In this document: piece after piece, positions 33,411 through 45,532 of the stretch
How positions within the stretch are numbered: the first letter of the stretch is position 1
Layout: the number at the start of each line of letters is the position of its first letter
Assembly (NCBI RefSeq): GCF_003112535.1
Contig: NZ_BEWA01000002.1
Span: 642,713-706,712 of the forward strand
Direction of reading: 5' to 3'
Length of the DNA stretch: 64,000 nt
Source: Streptomyces rishiriensis
GTDB taxonomy: Bacteria > Actinomycetota > Actinomycetes > Streptomycetales > Streptomycetaceae
The notes under the pieces: model-generated
Database searches by the model: none
Seen by the model: the letters and a program-made list of their open reading frames with translations, nothing else
What the model was told of the DNA's origin: nothing
Made by a program: the position numbers and the translations under genes

Positions 33411-36400
33411 CTACGAGTGCGTCCGCAGCAGTGTGCGCATGGTCCGCATGGCCACCGACAGGTTGGCCAGGTCGAACGTCTCCGACGTCTGGATCTCCTC
33501 CAGCGTGGTGCGCGCCCGGCCCAGGATCGCCGCGTTCTTCTCCTCCCACGCCTTGAAGCGCTGCTCGGGCGTCGAGGTCCCGTTGCCGACCGCCAGGACG
33601 TCGGCCGTCAGCGCCGCGTGCGCCGCGTACAGGTCCTCGCGGATGGAGGCGCGGGCCATCGACTGCCAGCGGTCGGCGCGCGGCAGCTCGATGATGCGGT
33701 CCATCAGCTGGGTGATGCGCAGCCGGTCGGCGAGGTCGTAGTAGACCTCGGCGACGTCCAGCGGGTCCTTGCCCATGCGGTCGGCCACCGAGACGATGTC
33801 CAGCGCCGGGAACGCCGAGGAGAACCCCGCCACCCGGGTGGCCAGTTCGTCCGGGACGCCCGCGGCGGTCAGCTCGTCGTAGATGCGCTGCCACCACTCC
33901 AGGTCCGCGCCCCGCATCAGCTTCGTCAACTGCGACCACACCAGCTCGACGCGCTCGGCGAAGAACCCGACCGTCTCCGCCAGCTGCAGCGGCTGCGGCC
34001 GGTTGTTGAGCAGCCACCGCGTGCCGCGCTCGACGAGCCGCCGCGAATGCAGCCGGATCCGGGTCTGCACGTCGGCCTCGACCTGGTTGTCGAGGTCCTC
34101 CACCGCGTCCCACACCGGCGCCGCGCGGAAGATAGCCCGGGCCGCGGTCTGCGCCCGCACGATCTCTTCCAGCGAGGCGCCCGTCTCCTCGCGCAGCCGG
34201 TGCAGATACGTCGTTCCGCCCGTGTTGACGGTGTCGTTGACCAGGACGGTCGTGGTGATCTCACGGCGCAGCGGGTGGCTGTCGATGCCCTCGGGGAACC
34301 GCTCGCGCAGCGCCGTCGGGAAGTACGTGTGCAGCAGACCGCGCAGATAGTCGTCGTCGGGCAGCGAGGTGTGCAGCAGTTCGTCCGACACCGTGATCTT
34401 CGTGTACGCCAGCAGGACGGCCGTCTCCGGGCCGGTCAGGCCATGCCCCGCGCCCAGCCGCTCACGGATCTGCCGGTCGGTGGGCAGGAACTCCAGGGCG
34501 CGGTCCAGGTGTCCTTCCCGGACCAGGTGGCGCATGAAGCGCTGCTGGGCGTGGAGCATGTCCTTGGACTGGGCGAGGGCGTTGGCGATCGCGGTGTTCT
34601 GCGCGTAGTTGTTGCGCAGGACGAGCGCGCCGACCTCGTCGGTCATCTCCGCGAGCAGCTTGTTGCGCTGCTTGACGGTCATGTCGCCCTCGGTCACCAG
34701 GCCGTTGAGCAGGATCTTGATGTTCACCTCGTGGTCGGAGGTGTCCACGCCCGCGCTGTTGTCGATGGCGTCGGTGTTGATCCGGCCGCCGAGCCGGGCG
34801 AACTCGATCCGGCCGAGCTGGGTCAGGCCCAGGTTGCCGCCCTCGCCGACGACCTTGACGCGCAGATCGGCGCCGTCCACCCGGATCGGGTCGTTGGCCT
34901 TGTCGCCGACGTCCGCGTTCGACTCCACGGAGGACTTCACGTACGTGCCGATGCCGCCGTTCCACAGCAGGTCCACCGGCGCCCGCAGGATCGCCTTCAT
35001 CAGGTCGGCCGGGGTCAGCTTGGCGACGCCCGACTCGATGCCGAGGGCCGCGCGGATGTGCGCGTTGACGGGGATCGCCTTGGCGGTGCGGGGGAAGATC
35101 CCGCCGCCGGACGACAGCAGCGCGGTGTCGTAGTCGGCCCAGCTGGAGCGGGGCAGCTCGAACAGCCGGCGGCGCTCGGCGTAGGAGGTCGCCGCGTCCG
35201 GCTCGGGATCGATGAAGATGTGCCGGTGGTCGAAGGCGGCGACCAGCCGGATGTGCTCGCTGAGCAGCATGCCGTTGCCGAACACGTCACCGGACATGTC
35301 ACCGATGCCGACGACCGTGAAGTCCTCGGTCTGGGTGTTCACGCCCAGCTCCTTGAAGTGGCGCTTCACCGACTCCCAGGCGCCGCGGGCGGTGATCCCC
35401 ATGCCCTTGTGGTCGTAGCCGGCCGAGCCGCCGGAGGCGAAGGCGTCCCCGAGCCAGAAGTCGTAGGACTGGGCCACCTCGTTGGCGATGTCGGAGAACG
35501 TCGCGGTGCCCTTGTCGGCGGCGACCACCAGGTAGGTGTCGTCCTCGTCGTGCCGCACGACGTCGGCCGGCGGCACGACCTCCCCGCCGACCATGTTGTC
35601 CGTGATGTCGAGCAGCGCCGAGATGAACGTCCGGTAGCTGGAGATGCCCTCGGCGAGCCACGCGTCGCGGTCCACCGCCGGGTCGGGCAGCTGCTTGGCG
35701 ACGAAGCCGCCCTTGGCGCCGACCGGCACGATGACGGTGTTCTTCACCATCTGCGCCTTGACCAGGCCGAGGACCTCGGTGCGGAAGTCCTCACGCCGGT
35801 CGGACCAGCGCAGACCGCCGCGCGCGACCTTCCCGAACCGCAGGTGCACGCCCTCCACCTGCGGCGAGTACACCCAGATCTCGAACGCGGGCCGGGGCGC
35901 CGGCAGGTCCGGGATGGCCTGCGGGTCGAACTTCATCGACACGTAGTCGTGCGGCCGGCCGTCCGCGCGCCGCTGGAAGAAGTTCGTGCGCAGGGTCGCC
36001 TTGATGACCGTGAGGAACGAGCGCAGGATCCGGTCCTCGTCGAGCGAGGCCACCTGGTCGAGCGCGGCTTCGAGCTCCTCCAGCAGGGCGTCGACGATCT
36101 CGAGCCCGGCGCGCTGCCGGTCGGGCGACATCCGCGCCTCGAACAACGACACGAGCAGCCGCGTGGTGTGGACGTTCGTGCGGAGAGTGTCCTCCATGTA
36201 GTCCTGGCTGAACGTGGACCCGGCCTGCCGCAGGTACTTGGCGTACGCGCGCAGCACCGTCGCCTGCCGCCAGTCGAGCCCGGCGCCCAGCACCAGCGCG
36301 TTGAACCCGTCGTTCTCCGCCTTGCCGGTCCAGGTCGCGGAGAACGCCTCCTGGAACCGCTCGCGCCCGTCGTCGCCGAGGAAGTCGCCGCCGGGACCGG

Positions 36401-38357
36401 CCAGCGCCTTGGGGATGCGCAGGCCGAAGTCGTAGATCCAGGCGTGGGTGCGGTCCGCGCAGCGCAGTTCGTAGGGCCGCTCGTCGATCACCTCGACGCC
36501 GAGGCGGTTCAGCACCGGCAGCACCGCCGACAGGGAGATCGCGTCGCCCTTGCGGTAGATCTTGAAGCGGCGCTCGTCGGGAGCGGCGCCCACCGGCTCG
36601 TACAGGCTGAGCGAGAAGCTCTGCTCCTCGCTGAGCCGCTCCAGGTGGACCAGGTCGGAGACGGCGGCACGCGGGGTGTGGTCCGCCTTGTACCCCTCGG
36701 GGAAGGCGCTGCCGTAGCGGCGCGACAGCTCCGCCGCCCGCTCCTCGCCGAGTTCGGCGTTGAGCGCCTCGGAGAACGCGTCCGCCCAGGACCGCGCCGC
36801 CTCCACCAGCCGCGCCTCGATGCGCTCCTTGTCGGCGTCGGACAGCTCCGGCAGCTCGGTGCCCTGCGGGACGCGGACCACGAAGTGCAGCCGCGACAGG
36901 ATCGACTCGGTGTTCCAGGCGGTGAAGTCGACGCTCGTCCCGCCGAGCTCCTCCTTGAGGATGTCGATGATCCGCAGCCGCACGCCCGTGGTGTAGCGGT
37001 CGCGGGGCAGGTAGACGAGCGCGGAGTAGTAGCGGCCGTACTCGTCCTGCCGCAGGTAGAGCCGCAGCCGCCGCCGCTCCTGCAGGTACAGCACGCTGGT
37101 GACGATGGCGCGCAGTTCGTCCACCGGCGTCTGGAAGAGCTCGTCGCGCGGATACGTCTCCATGATCTGGAGCAGGTCGCGCCCGTCGTGGCTGTTGGGC
37201 GAGAACCCGGCGCCCTTCAGCACGGCCTGGACCTTGCGCCGCACCACCGGCACCCGCGACACGGACTCGGTGTAGGCGGCCGAGGAGAAGAGCCCCAGGA
37301 ACCGCCGCTCGCCGACGACGTTCCCCTCTGCGTCGAACTTTTTGACCCCGACGTAGTCGAGGTAGGAGGGCCGGTGCACGGTGGCCCGGCTGTTCGCCTT
37401 GGTCAGCACCAGCAGCTTGTGCTCACGCGCCTTGGCGCGGGCGTCGGCCGGAAGCCGCTCGAAGGAGGGGCTGACGGGGTGGGCGTCGCCGTCGGCGTGG
37501 TGCGGGTCGGAACGCAGGATGCCGAGCCCGGTGCCGGGGACGGCGGCAAGGGAGTCGTCCCCGCGCAGCTGGTACTCCCGGTAGCCGAGGAAGGTGAAGT
37601 GGTCGGCGGCCAGCCAGCGCAGCAGCTCGCGGGCCTCGTCGACGTCGGGCCGGTCCAGATCGCCGGGGACGGGCTCCGCCGGGAGCTCGTCGGCGACCCG
37701 CAGCGCGGTGTCCCGCATCTTCTCCCAGTCCTCGACGGCCTCACGGACGTCGGACAGGACGCGCAGCAGGTCGGCGGTGATCTGCTTCAGGTCGGCCCGG
37801 TCGGTCTCCCGGTCGATCTCGACGTGGATCCAGGACTCGACGTGCCCGTCGTGCGGCAGGTCCCCGGCCACGGGCGGGACGCTGAGCACCTCGATCAGCC
37901 GGCCCGCCACATCGCGCCGCACGACGACCTGCGGGTGGATGACGACGTGGATGCCCCGGCCCTGCCGGGTGAGCTCGTTGGTGACCGAGTCGACGAGGAA
38001 CGGCATGTCGTCGGTGACCACCTCGACGACGGAGTGGCTGCACGTCCACCCGTTCTCCTCGACGGTGGGCGTGTGGACCCGCACGTTGGCGGTGCCCTGC
38101 GGGCGGCTCTCGGCCAGCCGGTAGTGCGAGAGCGCGGCTCCGAAGACGTCGACCGGGTCGCGGCCGCTCAGGTCCTCCGGCGCGGTGTGCAGGTAGTAGC
38201 GGTGGAGGAACGCGAGGAGGGCGGCGTGGTCCGGGGTCCCCGGAGTGCCCTCGCCCGTCGCCCCAGTCGGTAGGTGCCCCCCGACCGGGCTGTTCTCAGC
38301 GACCCGCGCCGCCCTCTCGAGCAGCTCGGCCTTGGCTTCGTCCAGCTTGGTCTGCAT
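33411..38357 (-). CDS. NAD-specific glutamate dehydrogenase, 180-kDa class
   Basis: 1,648 residues, the full length for the large class first characterised in Streptomyces clavuligerus. A long N-terminal regulatory part (about 1-700) has ACT-like segments. The catalytic core follows with RGGLRWSDRREDFRTE, VIVPVGAKGGFV (catalytic lysine region) and the nucleotide-binding VGIGDMSGDVFGNGMLLS. A helical C-terminal region completes it. It converts glutamate to 2-oxoglutarate and ammonium with NAD+, mainly catabolic. Monocistronic, with its own hairpin and a long upstream gap. No break or truncation seen. Confidence 0.96.
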   Translation of the reverse strand: MQTKLDEAKAELLERAARVAENSPVGGHLPTGATGEGTPGTPDHAALLAFLHRYYLHTAPEDLSGRDPVDVFGAALSHYRLAESRPQGTANVRVHTPTVEENGWTCSHSVVEVVTDDMPFLVDSVTNELTRQGRGIHVVIHPQVVVRRDVAGRLIEVLSVPPVAGDLPHDGHVESWIHVEIDRETDRADLKQITADLLRVLSDVREAVEDWEKMRDTALRVADELPAEPVPGDLDRPDVDEARELLRWLAADHFTFLGYREYQLRGDDSLAAVPGTGLGILRSDPHHADGDAHPVSPSFERLPADARAKAREHKLLVLTKANSRATVHRPSYLDYVGVKKFDAEGNVVGERRFLGLFSSAAYTESVSRVPVVRRKVQAVLKGAGFSPNSHDGRDLLQIMETYPRDELFQTPVDELRAIVTSVLYLQERRRLRLYLRQDEYGRYYSALVYLPRDRYTTGVRLRIIDILKEELGGTSVDFTAWNTESILSRLHFVVRVPQGTELPELSDADKERIEARLVEAARSWADAFSEALNAELGEERAAELSRRYGSAFPEGYKADHTPRAAVSDLVHLERLSEEQSFSLSLYEPVGAAPDERRFKIYRKGDAISLSAVLPVLNRLGVEVIDERPYELRCADRTHAWIYDFGLRIPKALAGPGGDFLGDDGRERFQEAFSATWTGKAENDGFNALVLGAGLDWRQATVLRAYAKYLRQAGSTFSQDYMEDTLRTNVHTTRLLVSLFEARMSPDRQRAGLEIVDALLEELEAALDQVASLDEDRILRSFLTVIKATLRTNFFQRRADGRPHDYVSMKFDPQAIPDLPAPRPAFEIWVYSPQVEGVHLRFGKVARGGLRWSDRREDFRTEVLGLVKAQMVKNTVIVPVGAKGGFVAKQLPDPAVDRDAWLAEGISSYRTFISALLDITDNMVGGEVVPPADVVRHDEDDTYLVVAADKGTATFSDIANEVAQSYDFWLGDAFASGGSAGYDHKGMGITARGAWESVKRHFKELGVNTQTEDFTVVGIGDMSGDVFGNGMLLSEHIRLVAAFDHRHIFIDPEPDAATSYAERRRLFELPRSSWADYDTALLSSGGGIFPRTAKAIPVNAHIRAALGIESGVAKLTPADLMKAILRAPVDLLWNGGIGTYVKSSVESNADVGDKANDPIRVDGADLRVKVVGEGGNLGLTQLGRIEFARLGGRINTDAIDNSAGVDTSDHEVNIKILLNGLVTEGDMTVKQRNKLLAEMTDEVGALVLRNNYAQNTAIANALAQSKDMLHAQQRFMRHLVREGHLDRALEFLPTDRQIRERLGAGHGLTGPETAVLLAYTKITVSDELLHTSLPDDDYLRGLLHTYFPTALRERFPEGIDSHPLRREITTTVLVNDTVNTGGTTYLHRLREETGASLEEIVRAQTAARAIFRAAPVWDAVEDLDNQVEADVQTRIRLHSRRLVERGTRWLLNNRPQPLQLAETVGFFAERVELVWSQLTKLMRGADLEWWQRIYDELTAAGVPDELATRVAGFSSAFPALDIVSVADRMGKDPLDVAEVYYDLADRLRITQLMDRIIELPRADRWQSMARASIREDLYAAHAALTADVLAVGNGTSTPEQRFKAWEEKNAAILGRARTTLEEIQTSETFDLANLSVAMRTMRTLLRTHS

Positions 38358-39179
38358 TGTCCTCTGACTCCTGTCGCGCGCCGTTGCGTGACGTAGAAGG
38401 AAGTGCGGGCTCTTCCCCTGCGACTCGACGCCACGGCCCGGGATCTCCGGACTGCTCCGACGCTATGCCGCAAGGTGAGACGAGCGGGGGGTTATCAGCC
38501 ATTCTCGGCACCACTCCGGGGTGTGACGCTGCTCTCCGCGTCGCCTGCGTCCGGGGTGTGCGCGCCGCCCCGGGGTCCCTTGCGACCCCGTCCCGCCCGC
38601 GCCGATCAGCGACCGCCGCCCGGTCGCGGAGATGGTCCGCACACACCGGGCGCAGGGCAGGGGCGACAGTGCCCCCGCGAGATATCGCGCTGATCACGCC
38701 ACAAGGCTATCGCTCCTCACCGGGCCGCCGTCACGAGCCGTATGTGTACAAAAGGCGGGCCGGAACTTTGACGTTATGCACAGCTCGCGCAGCCGGCCGG
38801 ACAGCTAAGGGGATCCGTGGGGCGACCGGGGCGCGGGCGGGCGGACGACGCCCGGGGCGACTCACGGGACGACGGTGATCCACGGGGCGCGAGCGGCGGG
38901 CAGCCGCGCTGCCGGGGAGGACGAATCCGGCGGGGGAGGACGAAGCCACCCGGAGGCCGGGACGGACGACGGAACGGGAACGGACGGCGGGCACGACGGG
39001 ACCAGGGAGGCACCGGGGAGAGAGCGGGGAGGGAGCGGGGAGAGACCGGGGAGAGAGCGGCCGGGAAAAGTCGACGGCGGCCCCGGCCCGCGGGAGGCTG
39101 GGAACGCCCCCTCTTGGCAGACCCACCCGCCGGAGGCACGTTGTCCATGACAGCGCCCGCCCGAGAGGAGCCGTCCACC
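38358..39179. other. 822-bp intergenic region, divergent promoters
   Basis: It separates the glutamate dehydrogenase and DJ-1 genes. Reading frames here are Arg/Gly/Pro-rich with no domain and no conserved start, so I assign no gene. The part near 38690-38790 is less GC-rich and is the likeliest promoter zone. The right third is a purine-rich GGGGAGAG repeat tract. An upstream in-frame extension of the DJ-1 gene to 38817 passes through that tract and looks non-coding. Confidence 0.5.
39012..39060 (+). repeat. purine-rich CGGGGAGAGA direct repeats
   Basis: Four to five imperfect 10-14 bp copies of (A)CGGGGAGAGAG/CGGGGAGGGAG in a row on the plus strand, about 120 bp before the DJ-1 start. Confidence 0.7.
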
Positions 39180-39746
39180 ATGACCGAGAAGATCCTCATC
39201 GTCACCGGCGACGCGGCGGAATCCCTGGAAGTCCTCTACCCCTACCAACGCCTCCGCGAGGAGGGCTACGAGGTCCACATCGCCGCGCCCGCCCGCAAGA
39301 AGCTCCGGTTCGTCGTCCACGACTTCGAACCCGGCTTCGACACCTACACCGAGAAACCCGGTTACACCTGGCCCGCCGACCTCGCCTTCTCCGAGGTCGA
39401 CCCCGGCGCGTACGCGGCCGTCGTCATCCCCGGCGGCCGCGCGCCCGAGTACCTGCGCAACGACCCCGAGCTCCGCAAGATCCTCAAGTCGTTCTTCGAC
39501 GCCGACAAACCCGTCGCCCAGATCTGCCACGGCCCCCTGCTCACCGCGGCCGCCGACGCCCTGCGCGGCCGGCGCGTCACCGCCTATCCGGCGCTGGAGA
39601 TCGACATGCAGACGGCCGGGGCCACCTTCCAGGACGTCGAGGCGGTGGTCGACGGCGCCCTCGTGTCCGCGCGCGCCTGGCCCGACCATCCGGCCTGGAT
39701 GCGCGAGTTCCTGACGGTACTGCGCGCGAAGGCCCCGGCGACCTGA
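39180..39746 (+). CDS. DJ-1/PfpI-family protein
   Basis: 188 residues. The nucleophile elbow is AQICHGP (C116-H117) and the conserved acidic residue is E14 in AAESLE, as in PfpI/YhbO-like members. PGGRAPEYLR and YPALEIDMQTAG also fit. The family includes deglycase-, hydratase- and protease-like stress proteins, so the reaction cannot be fixed from sequence. The ATG at 39180 has GAGAGGAG upstream. Single gene, convergent with the HAD phosphatase; the gap holds 8-bp tandem repeats. Confidence 0.9.
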   Translation: MTEKILIVTGDAAESLEVLYPYQRLREEGYEVHIAAPARKKLRFVVHDFEPGFDTYTEKPGYTWPADLAFSEVDPGAYAAVVIPGGRAPEYLRNDPELRKILKSFFDADKPVAQICHGPLLTAAADALRGRRVTAYPALEIDMQTAGATFQDVEAVVDGALVSARAWPDHPAWMREFLTVLRAKAPAT

Positions 39747-39771
39747 GCCGGCCATGCCGGGCCGGACCGCC

Positions 39772-39826
39772 GGACACCGGACAGCCGGACAGCCGGACAG
39801 CCGGACAGCCGGACAGCCGGACACCG
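39772..39826. repeat. 8-bp tandem repeat (GGACAGCC)n
   Basis: Five exact GGACAGCC units (39779-39818) flanked by one variant on each side (GGACACC). It lies between the convergent DJ-1 and HAD genes. Confidence 0.9.
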
Positions 39827-39884
39827 TACAGCCGGACCCGGGCCGGGTTGTCCGGCCGGGCCGGCCGGAGCCGCTCGACGCGTC

Positions 39885-40556
39885 CTACGCGGCCGTGGCC
39901 AGACGGCCCGCGACCTGCACGGCCTCGGCCAGCGTGTCCACCACCGGCACCCCGACGCCCTCCAGGCTGGCCCGGCTGTGCGACCCGCCGGTGTAGAGCA
40001 CGGCCCGCGCCCCGACGTGCAACGCGGCCACGGCGTCGTCGGCGGCGTCCCCGATCACGACGGTGCGCGCCGGCTCGACCCCGGTCAGCTCCCGCAGGTG
40101 CCGCACCATGTGCTCGGCCTTGCTGCCCCCGGAGGGCCCGGTCCGCCCGTCCACCCGGACGAAGTGCGGCTCGATCCCGAACCCGCGCACCAGCGGGACG
40201 AGTTCATCGTGCCCGTACATGCTCAGCAGGGACTGGCTGTGCCCCGCCGAGCGCCATCCCGCAAGCAGTTCCACCGCGCCCTCGGTCAGCCCGCACCGCA
40301 CCCGGTGCTCGGCGTAGTACCGGTGGAAGACCCCGTCCATGAGCTCCCACTCGGCGTCGGTGGGCAGCCTTCCCATCAGCCGCTCGTAGAACTTCGGCAC
40401 CGGCACGCAGTACAGCGCCCGGTACTGCTCCAGTGTGATCGGCGCCAGTCCCAGCTCGACGAACGCCGCGTTCGTGGCCCCGACGATCGCGTCGTTGTCG
40501 TGGAACAGCGTCCCGTTCCAGTCCCAGACGATGTGCGCCGCTTCGTGCTTCCCCAT
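39885..40556 (-). CDS. HAD-superfamily hydrolase (phosphoglycolate phosphatase-like)
   Basis: 223 residues. HAD motif I is VWDWNGTLF, with nucleophile D12 and Asn (N14) where the second Asp is usual. The cap domain follows, motif III Lys lies in GGSKAEHM and motif IV is VIGDAADD. The D-x-N-G-T variant occurs in a subset of HAD phosphatases, so activity is likely but the substrate is unknown. The ATG at 40556 is chosen over a GTG eight codons upstream by the position of motif I. Convergent with DJ-1; DUF6912-like gene upstream on the same strand, 59 bp away. Confidence 0.85.
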   Translation of the reverse strand: MGKHEAAHIVWDWNGTLFHDNDAIVGATNAAFVELGLAPITLEQYRALYCVPVPKFYERLMGRLPTDAEWELMDGVFHRYYAEHRVRCGLTEGAVELLAGWRSAGHSQSLLSMYGHDELVPLVRGFGIEPHFVRVDGRTGPSGGSKAEHMVRHLRELTGVEPARTVVIGDAADDAVAALHVGARAVLYTGGSHSRASLEGVGVPVVDTLAEAVQVAGRLATAA

Positions 40557-40615
40557 ACCCGCAAACGTACCCGCCCCCACCGACAGTCAAGTGGACGACC
40601 GTGGAGGCGGCGTCC

Positions 40616-41131
40616 TCAGCCGCCCGAGCCCACCAGGTTCGGGATCTCCTGCGGGGCGAACCAGAGCAGTTCGTGGTCCTCGGCCCCGTCCACGACGAAC
40701 TGCGCGTCGTCGTCCCCGCCGTCCGCCGCCGCGAGGGCCTGCGCGGCCGCGGTGACGTCCGCCTCCGCGTCCCCGGCGTCCACGTGCACCGCGGCCGCCT
40801 TGGCCAGCCGCACGGCGCCCGTCACCCGCACCTCGCCCAGCGCCACCGGGTCGAGTCCTCGGTCGGGGTCGACGGCGGCCGCGCGGTCGGCGACGTCCAC
40901 GGCGACCACGACGCGACGCCGCGGGGCGCCCGGATCCGCGGCCAGCAGCCGCAGGGAGGCCAGGGCGGCCCTGCTGAGCGCCGCGTACTCCAGCTCCTCG
41001 ATGTCGTCGGAGAGGTACCACTCGCGCAGCGCGGGCGTGACGGCGTACGCCACGATCGGCTCGGCCCCCAGCTCACCCGTCTTGTGCGCCTCGGCGAGAC
41101 CGGGGAGGGTCAGGGGGACGTAGACGCGCAT
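40616..41131 (-). CDS. conserved actinobacterial protein (DUF6912-like)
   Basis: 171 residues, acidic and Ala/Val-rich. It opens MRVYVPLTLPGLAEAHKTGELG, followed by YAVTPALREWYLSDDIEELEYAAL and a C-terminal ELLWFAPQEIPNLV. I recall this pattern as a small conserved Streptomyces family of unknown function. No catalytic motif, signal or TM segment is visible. The ATG at 41131 gives the conserved start. It shares a 332-bp divergent region with the Rv3235-family gene. Confidence 0.72.
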   Translation of the reverse strand: MRVYVPLTLPGLAEAHKTGELGAEPIVAYAVTPALREWYLSDDIEELEYAALSRAALASLRLLAADPGAPRRRVVVAVDVADRAAAVDPDRGLDPVALGEVRVTGAVRLAKAAAVHVDAGDAEADVTAAAQALAAADGGDDDAQFVVDGAEDHELLWFAPQEIPNLVGSGG

Positions 41132-41377
41132 GGCGGGCCGCTCATTTCGTGGTCGGTGGCTCGGACTGGTGCTCCCGAGGGGACGGTCGCGCGCCTCCCC
41201 GGGAGCCTTCAGGATACGTGCGGGCGTCCCCTTTCGGACCCCGCCCACACCCGCGCGGACGTCAACCCGACGCCCCGGAACTCACCCGGGCCACCCCCGT
41301 GAAACCGGGCTCCGGGCACCCCGGGCCGCCCCTGATGAGTGAACTTCGCGGACCCTCGACACGGGCGCACCGCCTGC

Positions 41378-41407
41378 TTGCCGTCGCGGACCGGAACCCC
41401 GTACAAG
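41378..41407 (+). promoter_or_regulatory. possible housekeeping promoter of the Rv3235-family gene
   Basis: TTGCCG (41378-41383), 18-bp spacer, TACAAG (41402-41407), 57 bp before the gene start. The rest of the 332-bp divergent gap shows nothing else I can support. Confidence 0.35.
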
Positions 41408-41463
41408 ATCCACAACGGCAAGTTACCGCCCGGTATAAGCCGGGCTCACCGAACGGGGACCCC

Positions 41464-42078
41464 ATGGACAAGGTCATGACCAGGACGCAGCACCACCCCG
41501 GCGCCCGCCCGACCGGCACCCGTCCGACCGGCACCCGCCCCGGAGGCGCCCGTCCGCCCGGCCGTCGTGACACCCGCCGCCCCGCCGGCGCACCTCCGCG
41601 CACTCCCGACGGCGGCTCCCCGCGAACCGCTGCCGCCGACGGCCGCCCGCCCGGTCCGCCCGGCGCCGGACCCTCCACCCGCCCCGCCGACGGCCGCCCC
41701 GCGACCGCCCAGGCCTCCGGCCGCCCGCTCTCCCAGCCCCGCCCCACCGACCTCTTCGCCGACCGGCTCCTCGCGGTCCTGAGCGGCCGGCGCCCCGTCC
41801 ACTTCATGCTGCGCCACACCCTCGGCGCCGCCTACGACGACCTGGCACACCTCGCCGAACGCGGACCCCTGCGCACCGCCCACGGCGCGCAACCCGTCGT
41901 CCGCGACATCGGCTACTACGTCCCCCGCCCCGGCGCCATCGAGGCCTTCGCCCGGATCGGCACCGGCGACCGTCTGCGCGCCATGGCCTTCCGCCTGGAG
42001 CTCGGCAGGGACCGTCGCTGGCGCTGCACCGCCGTCGAACTCGACGGCCACCGCCGGCCCCCGGCCCAGGACGACTGA
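41464..42078 (+). CDS. Rv3235-family protein
   Basis: 204 residues. The N-terminal half is a Thr/Arg/Pro/Gly/Ala low-complexity tail (TGTRPTGTRPGG-type repeats). The C-terminal half (about 98-200) is a compact alpha/beta domain with DLFADRLLAVLSGRRPVHFM, IGYYVPRPGAIEAFARI and RWRCTAVELDG, which I recognise as the Rv3235 family that often accompanies secA in actinobacteria. Function unknown. The ATG at 41464 follows GGGGA; the ATG at 41476 is an alternative. It faces the convergent secA gene across a repeat-filled gap. Confidence 0.82.
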   Translation: MDKVMTRTQHHPGARPTGTRPTGTRPGGARPPGRRDTRRPAGAPPRTPDGGSPRTAAADGRPPGPPGAGPSTRPADGRPATAQASGRPLSQPRPTDLFADRLLAVLSGRRPVHFMLRHTLGAAYDDLAHLAERGPLRTAHGAQPVVRDIGYYVPRPGAIEAFARIGTGDRLRAMAFRLELGRDRRWRCTAVELDGHRRPPAQDD

Positions 42079-42278
42079 ACGGCACGAGCGGACTGAGCGG
42101 CCCGAGCGGGCTGCTCGGCCTGGGCGGACTGGGCGGCACGAGCAGGCTGAGCGGCACGAGCGGCACGAGCGGACTGGGTGGGCTGGGCGGACTGGGCGGC
42201 ATGAGCGGCCTCAGCCGGCTGGGCGGCCTGAGCGGCCTGAGCGGGCTCAGCAGCCCGAGCCCGCTGAGCGGCCCGGCC
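42079..42278 (+). repeat. degenerate GGC(C/A)TGAGCGG-type tandem repeat tract
   Basis: About 200 bp of imperfect 6-12 bp units (GAGCGGC, CTGGGCGGA, ACGAGCGGC) right after the Rv3235 stop. Read in frame they would encode GLGGLGGTSGLSG-like peptide, but I see no supported start, so I call it non-coding. Confidence 0.75.
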
Positions 42279-42316
42279 ATCGCCCGGGACGACCGAGCGG
42301 CCCCGCACACGCCGAA

Positions 42317-42345
42317 GGGCCGGGCCACCCCAGGTGACCCGGCCC
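42317..42345 (-). terminator. hairpin after secA
   Basis: A 13-bp stem with one mismatch (42317-42329 with 42333-42345) and a 3-nt loop, 66 bp past the secA stop. Confidence 0.65.
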
Positions 42346-42410
42346 CTCAAGCCGCTGCGCGACGCCTCACACACCGCCCGGCGACAACGCCCCGGGCGGG
42401 CACTCCACGG

Positions 42411-45254
<2,844 letters not shown>

Positions 45255-45532
45255 GGGGGTTGGTCTCCTTGCCGGTCGGGCCTGGGCCGGTCGGTTTCCT
45301 TTGACTTACTGAGCAACGGCCATCGTATGCGAGGACCCCACCACGCCGGGAGGCCTGCCGGGGCGAGGACCGCACACTGCTGCGCACAGCTCCTGAAATC
45401 TCCTTCTCCTGGGACAACGGCCGGACGCCGCCGATGGTGCCGCCTCCGCCGGACGAATTGCGCGAATCGTGATCACGCGCTCACACACCGCGAGAATTGG
45501 CGTCCGGCACGGCCCCCGCGCAGAATCGGCCG

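Noticed and set aside
33351..38273. 1,640-codon open frame antisense to the NAD-glutamate dehydrogenase
   Set aside because: Long antisense frames are routine in high-GC DNA. The translation has no domain, and the opposite strand holds an unambiguous full-length enzyme.
38817..39179. In-frame N-terminal extension of the DJ-1 gene
   Set aside because: Arg/Gly-rich sequence through a purine repeat. The ATG at 39180 has its own ribosome site and gives the conserved family start.
42079..42278. Short protein-coding gene in the Gly/Ser repeat tract
   Set aside because: No ribosome site or stable start; the frame runs on into antisense of secA.
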